Of a stretch of DNA of 64,000 nt, positions 43,096 through 52,359 are shown piece by piece. Within the stretch, counting starts at the first letter, position 1. The number at the start of each line of letters is the position of its first letter. A program made the translations under genes and the position numbers. Below the pieces are notes generated by a model. The model was given only the letters and a program-made list of their open reading frames with translations. It made no database searches and was not told the DNA's origin. The DNA lies in assembly GCA_002923315.1 (NCBI GenBank), contig BEHM01000003.1:34875-98874 (forward strand), written 5' to 3'. Origin of the DNA: a bacterium HR10 (GTDB lineage Bacteria > Acidobacteriota > Blastocatellia > HR10).

Positions 43096-45510
43096 ATGAG
43101 GTGGTCGCGGTGGATCGGAAGTGCGCTCGTTGGGATCTGCGTTCTCGTGAACCCGCTGTGGGGGACGTCGCTCCAGAGGCATCCGTCACAAGCGCCGACT
43201 CCTCCCGAGACACTGACCATCGAGGGGAAGAAGGCCTACATCGTCATTTTCAATGAGCCGCCTCTTGTCCGGTACGAGGGTGGGGTTCGGGGGTTAGCGG
43301 CGACCAGCCTGCGCGTCGCGCCGCAGAATCGGCGCGAAGGGAAGCTCGACCTGCAATCACCGGCTTCGGCCAATTACCTGAGCTATCTCGAAGCTCGACA
43401 GACGGTTTTCGCCGAGCGGCTCCGGCAGCGCGTGCCCGAAGCGCAGTGGGGCTATGCGTATCGCATCGTCCTGAACGGCGTGGTCGTGCTGATCCCCGAG
43501 GATCAGGTGGAGGAGGTCGCGCGATGGCCGGAGGTGGCGCGTCTGGCGCCCATTCGGCTGAATCGGTTGTTCGCAGAACCGATGACTCCACCACCGCTTG
43601 ATGTGAGCAATCCTTTGATGGGCGCGCCGGCGCTGTGGGAGGCGGTCGGGGGGCCGGAGAACGCCGGACGGGGCATCAAGATCGGGATCATTGATAGCGG
43701 CGTGGACTTCAGCAACCCCATGTTCCATGACCCGACGCTTGTGCCGCCACCGGGATTCCCCAAGGGCGATCTCGCGCTCGCCAACAGCAAGGTGATCGTG
43801 GCCAAGGTGATCCCGTCGCTGCAAGACCTCAACAACAAGAACATCAATCCGGGGCATTTCACGGCTCAGGATTTGGTTGGGCATGGGACGCATGTGGCGG
43901 CAGCGGCGGCGGGGAATTTCGTGGACCTGCGCGGAACACCCGGCGCACGGCCGGTGACCTTGAGCGGCGTCGCGCCCAAGGCGTTCATCGGGAGCTATCG
44001 GGTCTTCGCGCCGAATGCGGCGACCGACAACGTCGTCAAGGCCATTGAGGAGGCCGTCGCCGATGGGATGGATGTCATCAACATCAGCTTCGGCAGCATC
44101 TCGCTCGGCCCTTCGGAGGAGCCGGACCCGCAGGTGGAAGCCGTCGAGAACGCCGTCGCCGCAGGGGTCATCGTCTGCGTGGCGGCGGGCAATTTCGGTC
44201 CGGATCGTGCGTCCATCTCCTCGCCGGGGACGGCCCCGAGTGCCATCACTGTCGGCGCCGTGACCAATGCGCACGATGGGTTCACGCCGGGGCAACTGCG
44301 GGTCGTCCAGGTGACTTCGCCCGAGCCCCCGCCGAACTTCGTGCGGATCGTGGGCGTGCGCGCCAATCGGTTTCCGGACTCGCTGGTGGTGCCCGTCGTG
44401 GATGCTGATCTCCTCGATAATGGGCAATTGGATGGCGGCGGATATGGATGTCAGCTCCTCCCCTCGGCGCTCGTCCGGGATCGCGCGCTTCTGGTTCAGC
44501 GCGGCAATTGCCTGATCCTCACCAAGGCCTTCAACGCCTGGGTGAGCGGTGCCGCAGCGCTCATCATCTACAACAATCAGGAAGCGGGGGATGTGATTGA
44601 CGCCGTTCCGCTGGCCGGGCAATTTCTGCCGACGCTCTTTCTGCCGCGTTCGAGCGGACTCGCGTTGAAGAACCTCGTGGCGACGAACGCGACCAATGGA
44701 CGGGAGACGATCATCACGTTGACGCAGGCGAGCGAACCGCTCGTCTTTGAGCGGCAGCCGCATGTGTTGTTGGAGCAGAGCTCGCGGGGGCCGACGCCGA
44801 CGCGCCTGCTGTTGATCAAGCCCGATCTGGTGACGATTGGGGGCGGCAGCTACGGTCCGGCCCAGGACGATGATCCGCGTGGCGAGAATCGGTTCCCGCG
44901 CCCCGATCCGGGGTCGCTACAGCCGACGTTGTACGATCCGAGCGGCTATGTCTTCACCTCGGGGACCAGCTTCGCCGCGCCGCGCGTGGCCGGAGCTGCT
45001 GCTCTGCTCAAGCAACTCCACCCGGATTGGTCGCCCGCGGATATCAAGGCCGCATTGATGACGACGGCGGCGCGCCCGACGGGACCCAATGAGGTGGGAT
45101 TGGCGCGCGTCATGGATCGCGGCGCGGGCCTGGTGGATCTGGAAGCTGCGCGGCGCGTGCTCACGCTTGTGGATCCGCCGAGCCACAGCTTCGGTTCGGT
45201 CGTCGTGGGGACGCCGACGACGCTCATTCGCGAGTTCGTGATCAAGAATCGCTCCCAATCGGCGACCACCTATACGGTTCAAGCAGCGCTGTCACCGCCG
45301 GCGCCTTCTTTCCTGAAAGTGGACGTCTCACCGACGCAGCTCACGGTGCCGGCCGGAGGAACGGGGACGTTCACCCTGAAGCTCACGATTGATGCCAGCT
45401 CGATCACCAGCCGCATTGACAGCGAGGGATTCGTGCTCATCGCCGATGGCGAACAGACGACGCCACGGCCACTGTATGTCCCGTTCTGGATTCGGACAGC
45501 GCCGCGCTAG
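43096..45510 (+). CDS. Secreted subtilisin-like (S8) serine protease with PA domain
   Basis: An 804-residue protease. A signal peptide (about 1-27) and an inhibitor-I9-like propeptide (about 50-155) precede the S8 catalytic domain. The triad is Asp200 (IIDSGVDFS), His263 (GHGTHV) and Ser625 (TSGTSFAAP). A PA (protease-associated) insertion (about 405-540, CQLLPSALVRDRALLVQRGNC) lies inside the catalytic domain between His and Ser, as in lactocepin-type enzymes. A C-terminal beta-sandwich of about 110 residues follows. AAAGGAGGAAG lies before the ATG at 43096. It is probably exported to the periplasm or medium for peptide breakdown; an M1 aminopeptidase follows directly. Confidence 0.95.
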   Translation: MRWSRWIGSALVGICVLVNPLWGTSLQRHPSQAPTPPETLTIEGKKAYIVIFNEPPLVRYEGGVRGLAATSLRVAPQNRREGKLDLQSPASANYLSYLEARQTVFAERLRQRVPEAQWGYAYRIVLNGVVVLIPEDQVEEVARWPEVARLAPIRLNRLFAEPMTPPPLDVSNPLMGAPALWEAVGGPENAGRGIKIGIIDSGVDFSNPMFHDPTLVPPPGFPKGDLALANSKVIVAKVIPSLQDLNNKNINPGHFTAQDLVGHGTHVAAAAAGNFVDLRGTPGARPVTLSGVAPKAFIGSYRVFAPNAATDNVVKAIEEAVADGMDVINISFGSISLGPSEEPDPQVEAVENAVAAGVIVCVAAGNFGPDRASISSPGTAPSAITVGAVTNAHDGFTPGQLRVVQVTSPEPPPNFVRIVGVRANRFPDSLVVPVVDADLLDNGQLDGGGYGCQLLPSALVRDRALLVQRGNCLILTKAFNAWVSGAAALIIYNNQEAGDVIDAVPLAGQFLPTLFLPRSSGLALKNLVATNATNGRETIITLTQASEPLVFERQPHVLLEQSSRGPTPTRLLLIKPDLVTIGGGSYGPAQDDDPRGENRFPRPDPGSLQPTLYDPSGYVFTSGTSFAAPRVAGAAALLKQLHPDWSPADIKAALMTTAARPTGPNEVGLARVMDRGAGLVDLEAARRVLTLVDPPSHSFGSVVVGTPTTLIREFVIKNRSQSATTYTVQAALSPPAPSFLKVDVSPTQLTVPAGGTGTFTLKLTIDASSITSRIDSEGFVLIADGEQTTPRPLYVPFWIRTAPR

Positions 45511-45511
45511 C

Positions 45512-47359
45512 ATGGGGGTGCGGGAGATGGTCCTGGACGCTGATCGAGGGGCTTCCCTCGGACGACGCTGGTGGTCCTGGGAAGCTCCTCGCCGCGCTGG
45601 CGGGCGTGCGGAGTTGCTCCTCATTCTCCTCATTGGGGCTTCGCTGGGGATCCCGACGCTCCCACGGCGCGAGGCTCCACGCGCCTTCGACATTGAAAAC
45701 GGACGCACCTGGGGGAGGGAACCGAGCGGGCCGATCTTCCAAATCCGCGCGCATCGCATCGTCGAGCCGCAGCCGATTGATATCGAGCATTACAAGTTGC
45801 AGCTCACGCTCTTTCCTGAAGAACGTCGTCTCGACGGTCGGGTGACGATTCGCGGTCGTGCGACGGCGCCTGTTGATGAGGTTCGGATTGATCTGGTCAC
45901 CGCGCTCGCGGTCGCACGGGTACTGCTGGATGGCGTGCCGGTTTCATTCACCCACGCGGAGGATCGCGTGCGCGTGTTGGTGTCGCTCACTGCGGGACAG
46001 ACGTTCACCCTCGTGATCGAATACGGTGGGCGACCGACGCCGATCGGGCGATTCCCCAGTGGGATGTTCTTCAGCTCCCATTCGGGATTTCCCGTCGTCG
46101 CGACGCTCAGCCAACCCGATGGCGCGCCCACCTGGTGGCCCTGCGTGGACGATCCCGCCGATAAGGCGACGGCGGACCTTGAGGTCACCGTCCCTCCGGG
46201 GTATGTGGTCGCCTCCAACGGGCTCCTGGAGGACGTGCGCCTTCATCCCGATGGATGGCGCACCTATGTGTGGCGAGAGCGGTATCCGATCGCCACGTAT
46301 CTCATCTCGATCGCGGCCACGAACTTCGTGGAATTCTCCGACGTCTACGTGGCGCGCGACGGCACGACGATGCCGCTCCTTTACTTCGTCTACCCGGAGC
46401 ATTTGGATCGCGCGCAGCGCACCTTCCCGGTGACGCGCGAGGCGTTGCGCCTCTTCGCCGAGCTGTTCGGCGAGTATCCCTTCCTCGCCGAGAAATACGG
46501 CATGGCCGAATTCCCCTGGAGCGGGGCGATGGAGCATCAGACGATGACGAGCATCGGGTCGTCCGCGCTCATGTCCGTGGATACCATTGTGCACGAGGCC
46601 GCCCATCAATGGTGGGGGAACATGGTGACGCCGCGCACCTGGCACGACATCTGGTTGAGCGAGGGGTTCGCCACCTACGGTGAGGTCCTCTTCCGCGAGC
46701 GGATGTACGGGGCCGATCCGGGACAGCTGTTGCGACAGCGAGATGACGGCCTCGCTTCCGGGCGGCTGCGCGGAACCGTGTACGCCGAGGACGCGACGGA
46801 TCCGTTTGACGACATTCCCGCCATCTACACCAAGGGCGCGTGGGTCGTGCACATGCTCCGGTATCTGCTCGGCGAGGATCGGTTCTTCGCGGCGCTGCGG
46901 GAATACGGACGGCGCTTCGCCTATGCGAATGCGAGCACAGAGGATATGCAGCGCGTCGTCTCCGAGTTCTACGGCGCGTCGCTCGACTGGTTCTTCGAGC
47001 AATGGGTCTATGCGCCAATGCGCCCGATCTATGCCTTCGCGTGGTCGGTGCAGCCGGAAGGCGCGGGCTATCGGCTTCGCCTGTGGCTGGAGCAGCGGCA
47101 GACGCATCTTGTTCCGAGGCGAGATCCGGCCCGGCCACCTATCTACATCATGCCGGTGGAGTTCACCCTTCGCTATGCGGATGGAACGGCGGAGGTGAAG
47201 CGCGTGTGGAATCAGGCGCGCCGCGAGGAGTTCACGTTCCTCCTGGAGCGTCCCCCCGTGAGCGTCACCTTCGACGAACGCGGGTGGGTCTTGAAGGAGG
47301 TCCTCAAAGGAGAACCCGCGAACGCGTTGGGGCTTGTCGGAGCTCGCTCGCGTGGGTGA
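45512..47359 (+). CDS. M1-family metallo-aminopeptidase
   Basis: A 615-residue peptidase (ATG 45512; ATG 45527 is possible). A hydrophobic segment near 33-48 suggests membrane anchoring or export. The N-terminal beta-saddle is followed by the exopeptidase motif GAMEH (near 337) and the zinc motif HEAAH (His361, Glu362, His365) with the third ligand Glu in WLSEGFATY near 384. It removes N-terminal residues from peptides. It begins one base after the stop of the S8 protease, so the two form a degradative operon. Confidence 0.93.
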   Translation: MGVREMVLDADRGASLGRRWWSWEAPRRAGGRAELLLILLIGASLGIPTLPRREAPRAFDIENGRTWGREPSGPIFQIRAHRIVEPQPIDIEHYKLQLTLFPEERRLDGRVTIRGRATAPVDEVRIDLVTALAVARVLLDGVPVSFTHAEDRVRVLVSLTAGQTFTLVIEYGGRPTPIGRFPSGMFFSSHSGFPVVATLSQPDGAPTWWPCVDDPADKATADLEVTVPPGYVVASNGLLEDVRLHPDGWRTYVWRERYPIATYLISIAATNFVEFSDVYVARDGTTMPLLYFVYPEHLDRAQRTFPVTREALRLFAELFGEYPFLAEKYGMAEFPWSGAMEHQTMTSIGSSALMSVDTIVHEAAHQWWGNMVTPRTWHDIWLSEGFATYGEVLFRERMYGADPGQLLRQRDDGLASGRLRGTVYAEDATDPFDDIPAIYTKGAWVVHMLRYLLGEDRFFAALREYGRRFAYANASTEDMQRVVSEFYGASLDWFFEQWVYAPMRPIYAFAWSVQPEGAGYRLRLWLEQRQTHLVPRRDPARPPIYIMPVEFTLRYADGTAEVKRVWNQARREEFTFLLERPPVSVTFDERGWVLKEVLKGEPANALGLVGARSRG

Positions 47360-47366
47360 GATCGCC

Positions 47367-47396
47367 TTGACAAAGTGTGAGCTCTGCCGATATACT
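47367..47396 (+). promoter_or_regulatory. Strong putative sigma-70 promoter
   Basis: TTGACA (47367-47372, perfect) and TATACT (47391-47396, 5/6) have an 18-base spacer. It lies just after the M1 gene and 42 bases before the membrane-protein start codon, so it likely opens a new transcription unit. Confidence 0.68.
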
Positions 47397-47438
47397 CACG
47401 CGCGCTTTTTCGTGGAGATCAACTGGGACGTGGGACGG

Positions 47439-48155
47439 ATGGCCGTAGTATTGGAGACGCCAGTGGAAGAGCTGCGATTGAGGCGCTACCATCTGATGGT
47501 CCTCCTCTACTTCGTGGGTCTCTTCCTGGCGCAGTATGCGGTGGCCTATCGCTATGCGGGCGCTTTTCCCCCCGAATGGCGGGGCCTGTTTCTGATGACG
47601 GTCGTCATGTTCTTTCTCTTCCAATCGCTCTTCATGGTGGCGGTCGTTCCCATGGGGATGCTGTTCATCTACTGTTGGCTCTATCTGATTGACATCCGGG
47701 CGCGGGCGCGCAGCCTCTATGCGATCGCCGCCACGTCGCTTTTGCCTTTCCTCGTGCTGCTGGGGGTGATCCTCGTCTATGTGGTCGCCATCATGGATGT
47801 GCATGTGCCGCCGACGTCAGACATTCAGAAGCTCGGCGAGTTGATTCGCGCCGACCTCATGAGTAAGCGCTTCCCGGTTCGGGGATTGGGTCTGGCGGCG
47901 GCGATCCTGAGCGTCCTCATCTGCGCTCATCAGATTCGGCAGCGACTCGGGCTCAGCGAGCTGCTGCGGCAGCGAGTGCGCAGTGGGCCGACCTGGCTGC
48001 AACGTGTGGCCGAGCGTGTGGACTTGAGCGTGGTCGTCGCGCTCCTCATCCCGTTGACGTTCGTCGGGTCCTTGTACGCCTTCAATCGGGTGGGGAGTGT
48101 GTTCGCGGGGAATGTCTGGGAGAAGCTGAACCTGCCGATCCCGCCCCCGCAGTGA
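47439..48155 (+). CDS. Multi-pass membrane protein of unknown function
   Basis: A 238-residue protein with about six hydrophobic helices (18-38, 49-65, 67-85, 97-119, 148-165, 197-215). The start at 47439 is chosen because it lies downstream of the strong promoter; an upstream GTG would precede the -35. I recognise no family. It overlaps the SCP2 gene by 1 base (TGATG), which overlaps the DinB gene likewise, so the three form one operon. Confidence 0.7.
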   Translation: MAVVLETPVEELRLRRYHLMVLLYFVGLFLAQYAVAYRYAGAFPPEWRGLFLMTVVMFFLFQSLFMVAVVPMGMLFIYCWLYLIDIRARARSLYAIAATSLLPFLVLLGVILVYVVAIMDVHVPPTSDIQKLGELIRADLMSKRFPVRGLGLAAAILSVLICAHQIRQRLGLSELLRQRVRSGPTWLQRVAERVDLSVVVALLIPLTFVGSLYAFNRVGSVFAGNVWEKLNLPIPPPQ

Positions 48156-48574
48156 TGTCTGCTATGAGCCTGCTCTTTCCGAGTGCCGAATGGGCGCGCG
48201 CCTTTCGCGAGCAGATCAATGCCAGTTCCGCGTATCGGGAGTCGGCGGGCGATTGGCGCGCCGGGCCGATCTGCTTCGTCATCCGCTTCGGCGAGGAGAA
48301 GACCTATCTTCGGCTCGATCTCCATCAGGGGGAGTGTCGCGCGGCGGATGTGGTCACCCCTCAGGAAGGGGAGGGCGCGCCGTTTCTCATCTCGGCCGAG
48401 TACGAGGATTGGAAGCGACTCTTGCACGGGCAGCTCGATCCGGTGCGGGCGATCTGGATGGGGAAGTTGCGCGTTCGCGGTGATCTCTCGCTGCTGCTGC
48501 GCTACATGCGCGCGGCTCAAGCTCTGCTCGCGTGTGCGGCGCGCGTGCCCACGCGATTTCGGGATGAATCGTGA
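48155..48574 (+). CDS. SCP2 sterol-binding-domain protein
   Basis: A 139-residue protein resembling the SCP2 lipid-binding fold: an RAGPICFVIRFGEEKTYLRL strand region, the LISAEYEDWKRLLHGQLDPVRAIWMGKLRVRGD motif and a last helix. Such domains bind hydrophobic ligands such as lipids or acyl chains. The ligand here is unknown. Its start and stop codons overlap neighbouring genes by single bases (TGATG). Confidence 0.8.
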   Translation: MSAMSLLFPSAEWARAFREQINASSAYRESAGDWRAGPICFVIRFGEEKTYLRLDLHQGECRAADVVTPQEGEGAPFLISAEYEDWKRLLHGQLDPVRAIWMGKLRVRGDLSLLLRYMRAAQALLACAARVPTRFRDES

Positions 48575-49119
48575 TGGAGCTGAAGGGGGCACATTCGAGC
48601 GGATCGTGTCCGGCGACAAGAAGGGAGGAGACGAGGCGAACGGCAGAGCGCCTTCGGGCTCATGTTCAGAGCGTTCGGGCGCGGACGCTATCGGTACTTC
48701 GCCGCATTCCCCCGGATCGGATGACGTGGCGGCCGGTGGAAGGGATGCTCACGCTGGGACAACTGGTGCGGCATCTGGCTCAGGCCGAGATGATGTGTCA
48801 GGAGGTCGTGAAGGGGCATTGGGATTTGAAGCAGCTTCTGGCCGTGCGTCGCGATCTGGATCTGATTGAGGCGACTGGTCCGGCCGAGAATCTCATGGCC
48901 GAGTTGGCGCTGCTTGAGGTGACGCACCGCGAGACGCTGGAGTTGCTGGGGACGCTCACGGATGAGGATCTCGCCCGTTCGATGAACGGGCTCGCCGGTC
49001 GCGTGACGCTGTATGACGTGATCCTCGGCCTCTGCGAGCACGAGGCGCATCATCGCGGGCAGATCGTCGCTTATCTTCGCATGCTCGGCATCGAGCATCT
49101 GTCCCCCTGGGGATTCTGA
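48574..49119 (+). CDS. DinB/YfiT-like four-helix protein
   Basis: A 181-residue protein with the DinB four-helix layout: a His in LTLGQLVRHLAQAEM (helix 2) and the HEAHHRGQ pair near 155-161 could bind one metal ion. DinB-fold proteins include thiol S-transferases, but most are uncharacterised. The first 25 residues are Ser/Arg/Glu-rich and may be a variable extension. Last gene of the membrane protein-SCP2-DinB operon. Confidence 0.87.
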   Translation: MELKGAHSSGSCPATRREETRRTAERLRAHVQSVRARTLSVLRRIPPDRMTWRPVEGMLTLGQLVRHLAQAEMMCQEVVKGHWDLKQLLAVRRDLDLIEATGPAENLMAELALLEVTHRETLELLGTLTDEDLARSMNGLAGRVTLYDVILGLCEHEAHHRGQIVAYLRMLGIEHLSPWGF

Positions 49120-49189
49120 TCATCGGGGTGTGGCCCCTGCGCTCCCCCCTCGGAGGCTCTTCGGAAGTGAGTCCCCTGCGCTCTCGATC

Positions 49190-49218
49190 TTGTCCTCCCC
49201 GGGGTGAGGCGGTATAAG
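49190..49218 (+). promoter_or_regulatory. Putative sigma-70 promoter
   Basis: TTGTCC (49190-49195), a 17-base spacer and TATAAG (49213-49218), 25 bases before the start codon of the following membrane-anchored protein. Confidence 0.45.
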
Positions 49219-49243
49219 ATAAGAGGCATCGAAGGGGGGAAGG

Positions 49244-49759
49244 ATGTTCACGCCACCTTCAGACGTGGAGCGAGAGGAGCGGCGGCGACGATGGCGGGTC
49301 CTCGCGATCACAGCCATTGGGTTTGCCGTGATCGGAGGACTCGTCCTGTATTGGAGCGCGCGGCGCACGACGTCGGGGCCGGCTGGCTCTGCGGGGGCGG
49401 GGCTCACCGGGTTCGTAGCGGCGGGCTCTCCGGAGTTCGAAGCCTATCGCCGGTTTGTGACGGTGGAGAATCAGGAGGCGACGCAGGCGCAAAATCTCAT
49501 CGGGCAGAAGCAGGTCGTCGTCTACGGGGTGCTCACCAATCGGGGATCGCGCACGCTCACGGGGGTGCAGGTTCGCGCCATCGTCTACGATATGGAGAAT
49601 CGGCCTGTGGCTGAGCGCACGGCCTTCCCGATCCCGCGTCGGAGACCGAGCTTGGGGCCGAATGAATCCATGGTCATTCAGGTCAATGTGGATAATGTCC
49701 CGCCCAAGGCTGAGCTGGCGCGGTTTGAGATCGTGGTCGAAGGGTTGCGGTTCCAATGA
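49244..49759 (+). CDS. Single-TM protein with FxLYD-like beta domain
   Basis: A 171-residue protein: one TM helix (about 20-40) and a C-terminal beta-sandwich (about 70-170) with VVVYGVLTNRGSRTLTGVQVRAIVYD and closing NVPPKAELARFEI, the pattern of FxLYD/DUF3426-like extracytoplasmic domains. GGGGGAAGG lies before the start. Such domains often sit on exported or envelope proteins; a specific role is not known. Confidence 0.68.
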   Translation: MFTPPSDVEREERRRRWRVLAITAIGFAVIGGLVLYWSARRTTSGPAGSAGAGLTGFVAAGSPEFEAYRRFVTVENQEATQAQNLIGQKQVVVYGVLTNRGSRTLTGVQVRAIVYDMENRPVAERTAFPIPRRRPSLGPNESMVIQVNVDNVPPKAELARFEIVVEGLRFQ

Positions 49760-49832
49760 TGGCACCGGGCTCGTCCCGTGAGCGCGACCGCGCGCCTCTG
49801 GTCCGCCTCTCCTCGTGGGTGAGGAGCAGGCT

Positions 49833-50462
49833 ATGAGGAGAACATCGGCTTTTTACTTCGGGATCGTGAGCATCGGGGTGCTGCTTGCTCTCGCGCTTTC
49901 GAGTGGGGGGCAGCAGCGGTCCGCCACATCGTCGGCGCGGCGTGCGCCCGGCCTGTATGCCATCTTCGAGACGAGCATGGGGCGGATCGTGTGTCGGCTC
50001 TTCGAGCAGGAGGCGCCCAAGGCCGTCGCCAATTTCGTGGGGTTGGCGGAAGGGACGAAGGAGCACATCTCGCCATGGACCGGGCGGAAGATCAAGAAGC
50101 GGTTTTACGATGGCTTGATGTTCCATCGCGTCATCCCGAATTTCATCATTCAATCGGGGGATCCGACGGCGACCGGTCGGTATACGCCGGGCTATACGTT
50201 CGAGGATGAGATTCGTCCGAATTTGAAGTTCGACAAGCCGGGGCGTTTGGCGATGGCCAATCGCGGGCCGAACACCAATGGGAGTCAATTCTTCATCACC
50301 GTCGCGCCGGCGCCGCATCTGAACGGCAAGCACACGATCTTCGGCGAAGTCGTCGAGGGGTTGGACGTCGCTCGGCGGATCGCCAACGTCCCGCGCGACG
50401 CGACGGACAAGCCGATCCGCCCTGTGCTCATTCAAAGGGTGATCATCGAGCGGGTGAAGTGA
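49833..50462 (+). CDS. Cyclophilin-type peptidyl-prolyl isomerase, exported
   Basis: A 209-residue protein. A signal peptide or anchor (about 1-25) is followed by a cyclophilin domain (about 40-205) with FHRVIPNFIIQSGDP (catalytic Arg in FHRV), NTNGSQFFIT and HTIFGEVVEG. It speeds up proline isomerisation in folding proteins outside the cytoplasm. The start at 49833 has GAGGAG upstream. The DNA ligase gene begins 72 bases later. Confidence 0.93.
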   Translation: MRRTSAFYFGIVSIGVLLALALSSGGQQRSATSSARRAPGLYAIFETSMGRIVCRLFEQEAPKAVANFVGLAEGTKEHISPWTGRKIKKRFYDGLMFHRVIPNFIIQSGDPTATGRYTPGYTFEDEIRPNLKFDKPGRLAMANRGPNTNGSQFFITVAPAPHLNGKHTIFGEVVEGLDVARRIANVPRDATDKPIRPVLIQRVIIERVK

Positions 50463-50534
50463 GCGCGCATTGCCCGAAAGGAGGTGAGCAGGCGGCGCGC
50501 GACTCTCTATGGGGAGCGCGCCCGCAGTGAGCGT

Positions 50535-52283
50535 ATGCGATTCGCCAGACTCGTGGACTATTTCGAGCGGCTGGAGGCGACGACCAAGCGGCTGGAGATG
50601 TTCGACATCTTGAGCGACTTGTTTCGCGACGTGGAGGCGGAGGAGATCGCCCCGGTCGTCTATTTGCTGGAAGAGCAGTTAGCGCCGCCTTTTCGCGGCA
50701 TTGAGATCGGGATGGCCGAGAAGCTCGTGCTGCGCGCCATCGCGAAGGCCACGGGGGTCGAGGAAGGGCGCGTGACGACGCTGTACAAGAAGTTGGGCGA
50801 TCCCGGGCTGGTCGTCGAGCGGCTGCTTGAACAGAAGAAGGAGGCGTCCGCGCGCGGGAAGCTCACCGTCCTCGCCGTCTACACGCGCTTGATGGAGATC
50901 GCGGAGCAAACGGGTGAAGGGAGCGTCGAGCGCAAGATACAGGGGCTGAGCGACCTGTTGGCGGAAGCCGGGCCGAAGGAGGCGCGCTATATCGCGCGGT
51001 TCGTCATGGGACGATTGCGCTTGGGGATCGGTGATCCCACGATCTTGGATGCGCTCTCGAAGGCGGTGGCGGGAGATCGGAGCTTGAGGCCAGAGTTGGA
51101 GCGGGCCTACAACCTCTGTTCCGATCTCGGATTGGTCGCGCGGACGCTTCGAGAACAGGGTCTGGATGGGATTCGCGCCTTTCGGGTCCGCGTCGGCCAT
51201 CCGATTCGTATGGCTCTGGCCGAGCGGTTGCCCACGGCTGAGGAGATCATCCGGCGGCTCGGGCGGTGTGCCGTCGAGGTGAAGATTGATGGATTTCGCT
51301 GTCAGGTGCACAAGCAGGGGAATACGGTGGAGATCTTCTCTCGAAATCTCGAGCGCACGACGCCGATGTTCCCGGACATCGTCGAGGGGGTGCGGCAACA
51401 GGTGGCCGCGCGCGAGGCGATTTTCGAGGGCGAGGCCGTCGCCGTGAACGAGGAGACGGGCGAGATCTATCCCTTCCAGGTCACCGTTCAGCGCAAGCGC
51501 AAGCATGGGGTCGCAGAGATGGCGCGCGAATATCCGCTGGTGCTGTACGCCTTCGATCTGCTCTATAGCGATGGCGTGGACTATACGCCGGAGCCGTATG
51601 AGCGGCGACGAGAGGCGCTGGAGCGAATGATCCGCCCGGGCGATCGGCTCAAGCTTGCCGAGATGATCATCACTGATGATCCTAAGGTCGTGGAGCGGTT
51701 CTTCGAGGAGAGCATCGAGCGCGGGTTGGAGGGCATCGTCGCCAAGCGGCTCGACGCGCCGTATCAAGCGGGCGCACGTGGCTTCCATTGGATCAAGCTC
51801 AAGCGCTCGTACAAGGGCGAGCTGAGCGATACGCTCGATGTCGTGCTGATCGGCTATTTCCACGGACGCGGGTCGCGGGCGCGACTGGGCATCGGGGCGT
51901 TGCTCGGAGCTGTGTACGATGAGGAGAGTGACACGTTCAAGACGATCGCGAAGATCGGGAGCGGATTGAGCGAGGAGGAATGGGTGCGGATTCGCGAGCT
52001 GCTCGATCGCTCGCGCGTGTCGCATCGTCCCGCGCGCGTGGATTCGCTCATTGAGCCCGACGTGTGGGTGGAACCCCGCTATGTCGTGACGGTGCTGGCG
52101 GATGAGATCACGAAGTCGCCGGTCCACACCTGCGGTAAGCGCGATGATGAGCCGGGTTATGCGTTGCGCTTTCCCCGCGTCGTCGGCTGGATTCGGGAGG
52201 ACAAGCGGCCGGAGGATGCCAACACGGTGCGCGAGGTGCTGGAGATGTATGAGATGCAGAAGCGGGTGAAGCTCGCCGGATGA
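50535..52283 (+). CDS. ATP-dependent DNA ligase (archaeal/LigI-like)
   Basis: A 582-residue ligase. Residues about 1-215 form the N-terminal DNA-binding domain (RLVDYFERLEATTKRLEMFD). The adenylation domain has the AMP-accepting Lys250 in EVKIDGFR, followed by EGEAVAVN, KRKHGV, EGIVAKRL and WIKLKR, and an OB-fold C-terminus completes it. It seals nicks using ATP, and its layout matches archaeal replication ligases, not NAD-dependent LigA or Ku-linked LigD (no primase or phosphoesterase domains). The start at 50535 matches archaeal N-termini; a GTG at 50484 would add 17 residues. Confidence 0.95.
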   Translation: MRFARLVDYFERLEATTKRLEMFDILSDLFRDVEAEEIAPVVYLLEEQLAPPFRGIEIGMAEKLVLRAIAKATGVEEGRVTTLYKKLGDPGLVVERLLEQKKEASARGKLTVLAVYTRLMEIAEQTGEGSVERKIQGLSDLLAEAGPKEARYIARFVMGRLRLGIGDPTILDALSKAVAGDRSLRPELERAYNLCSDLGLVARTLREQGLDGIRAFRVRVGHPIRMALAERLPTAEEIIRRLGRCAVEVKIDGFRCQVHKQGNTVEIFSRNLERTTPMFPDIVEGVRQQVAAREAIFEGEAVAVNEETGEIYPFQVTVQRKRKHGVAEMAREYPLVLYAFDLLYSDGVDYTPEPYERRREALERMIRPGDRLKLAEMIITDDPKVVERFFEESIERGLEGIVAKRLDAPYQAGARGFHWIKLKRSYKGELSDTLDVVLIGYFHGRGSRARLGIGALLGAVYDEESDTFKTIAKIGSGLSEEEWVRIRELLDRSRVSHRPARVDSLIEPDVWVEPRYVVTVLADEITKSPVHTCGKRDDEPGYALRFPRVVGWIREDKRPEDANTVREVLEMYEMQKRVKLAG

Positions 52284-52359
52284 TTCGGCGGAGCCATCAC
52301 GCGCGGGGGATTTGGCGGCGTGAGTCCTCCCTGCACTTTCCGATGCCCCTTCGTCTGAT

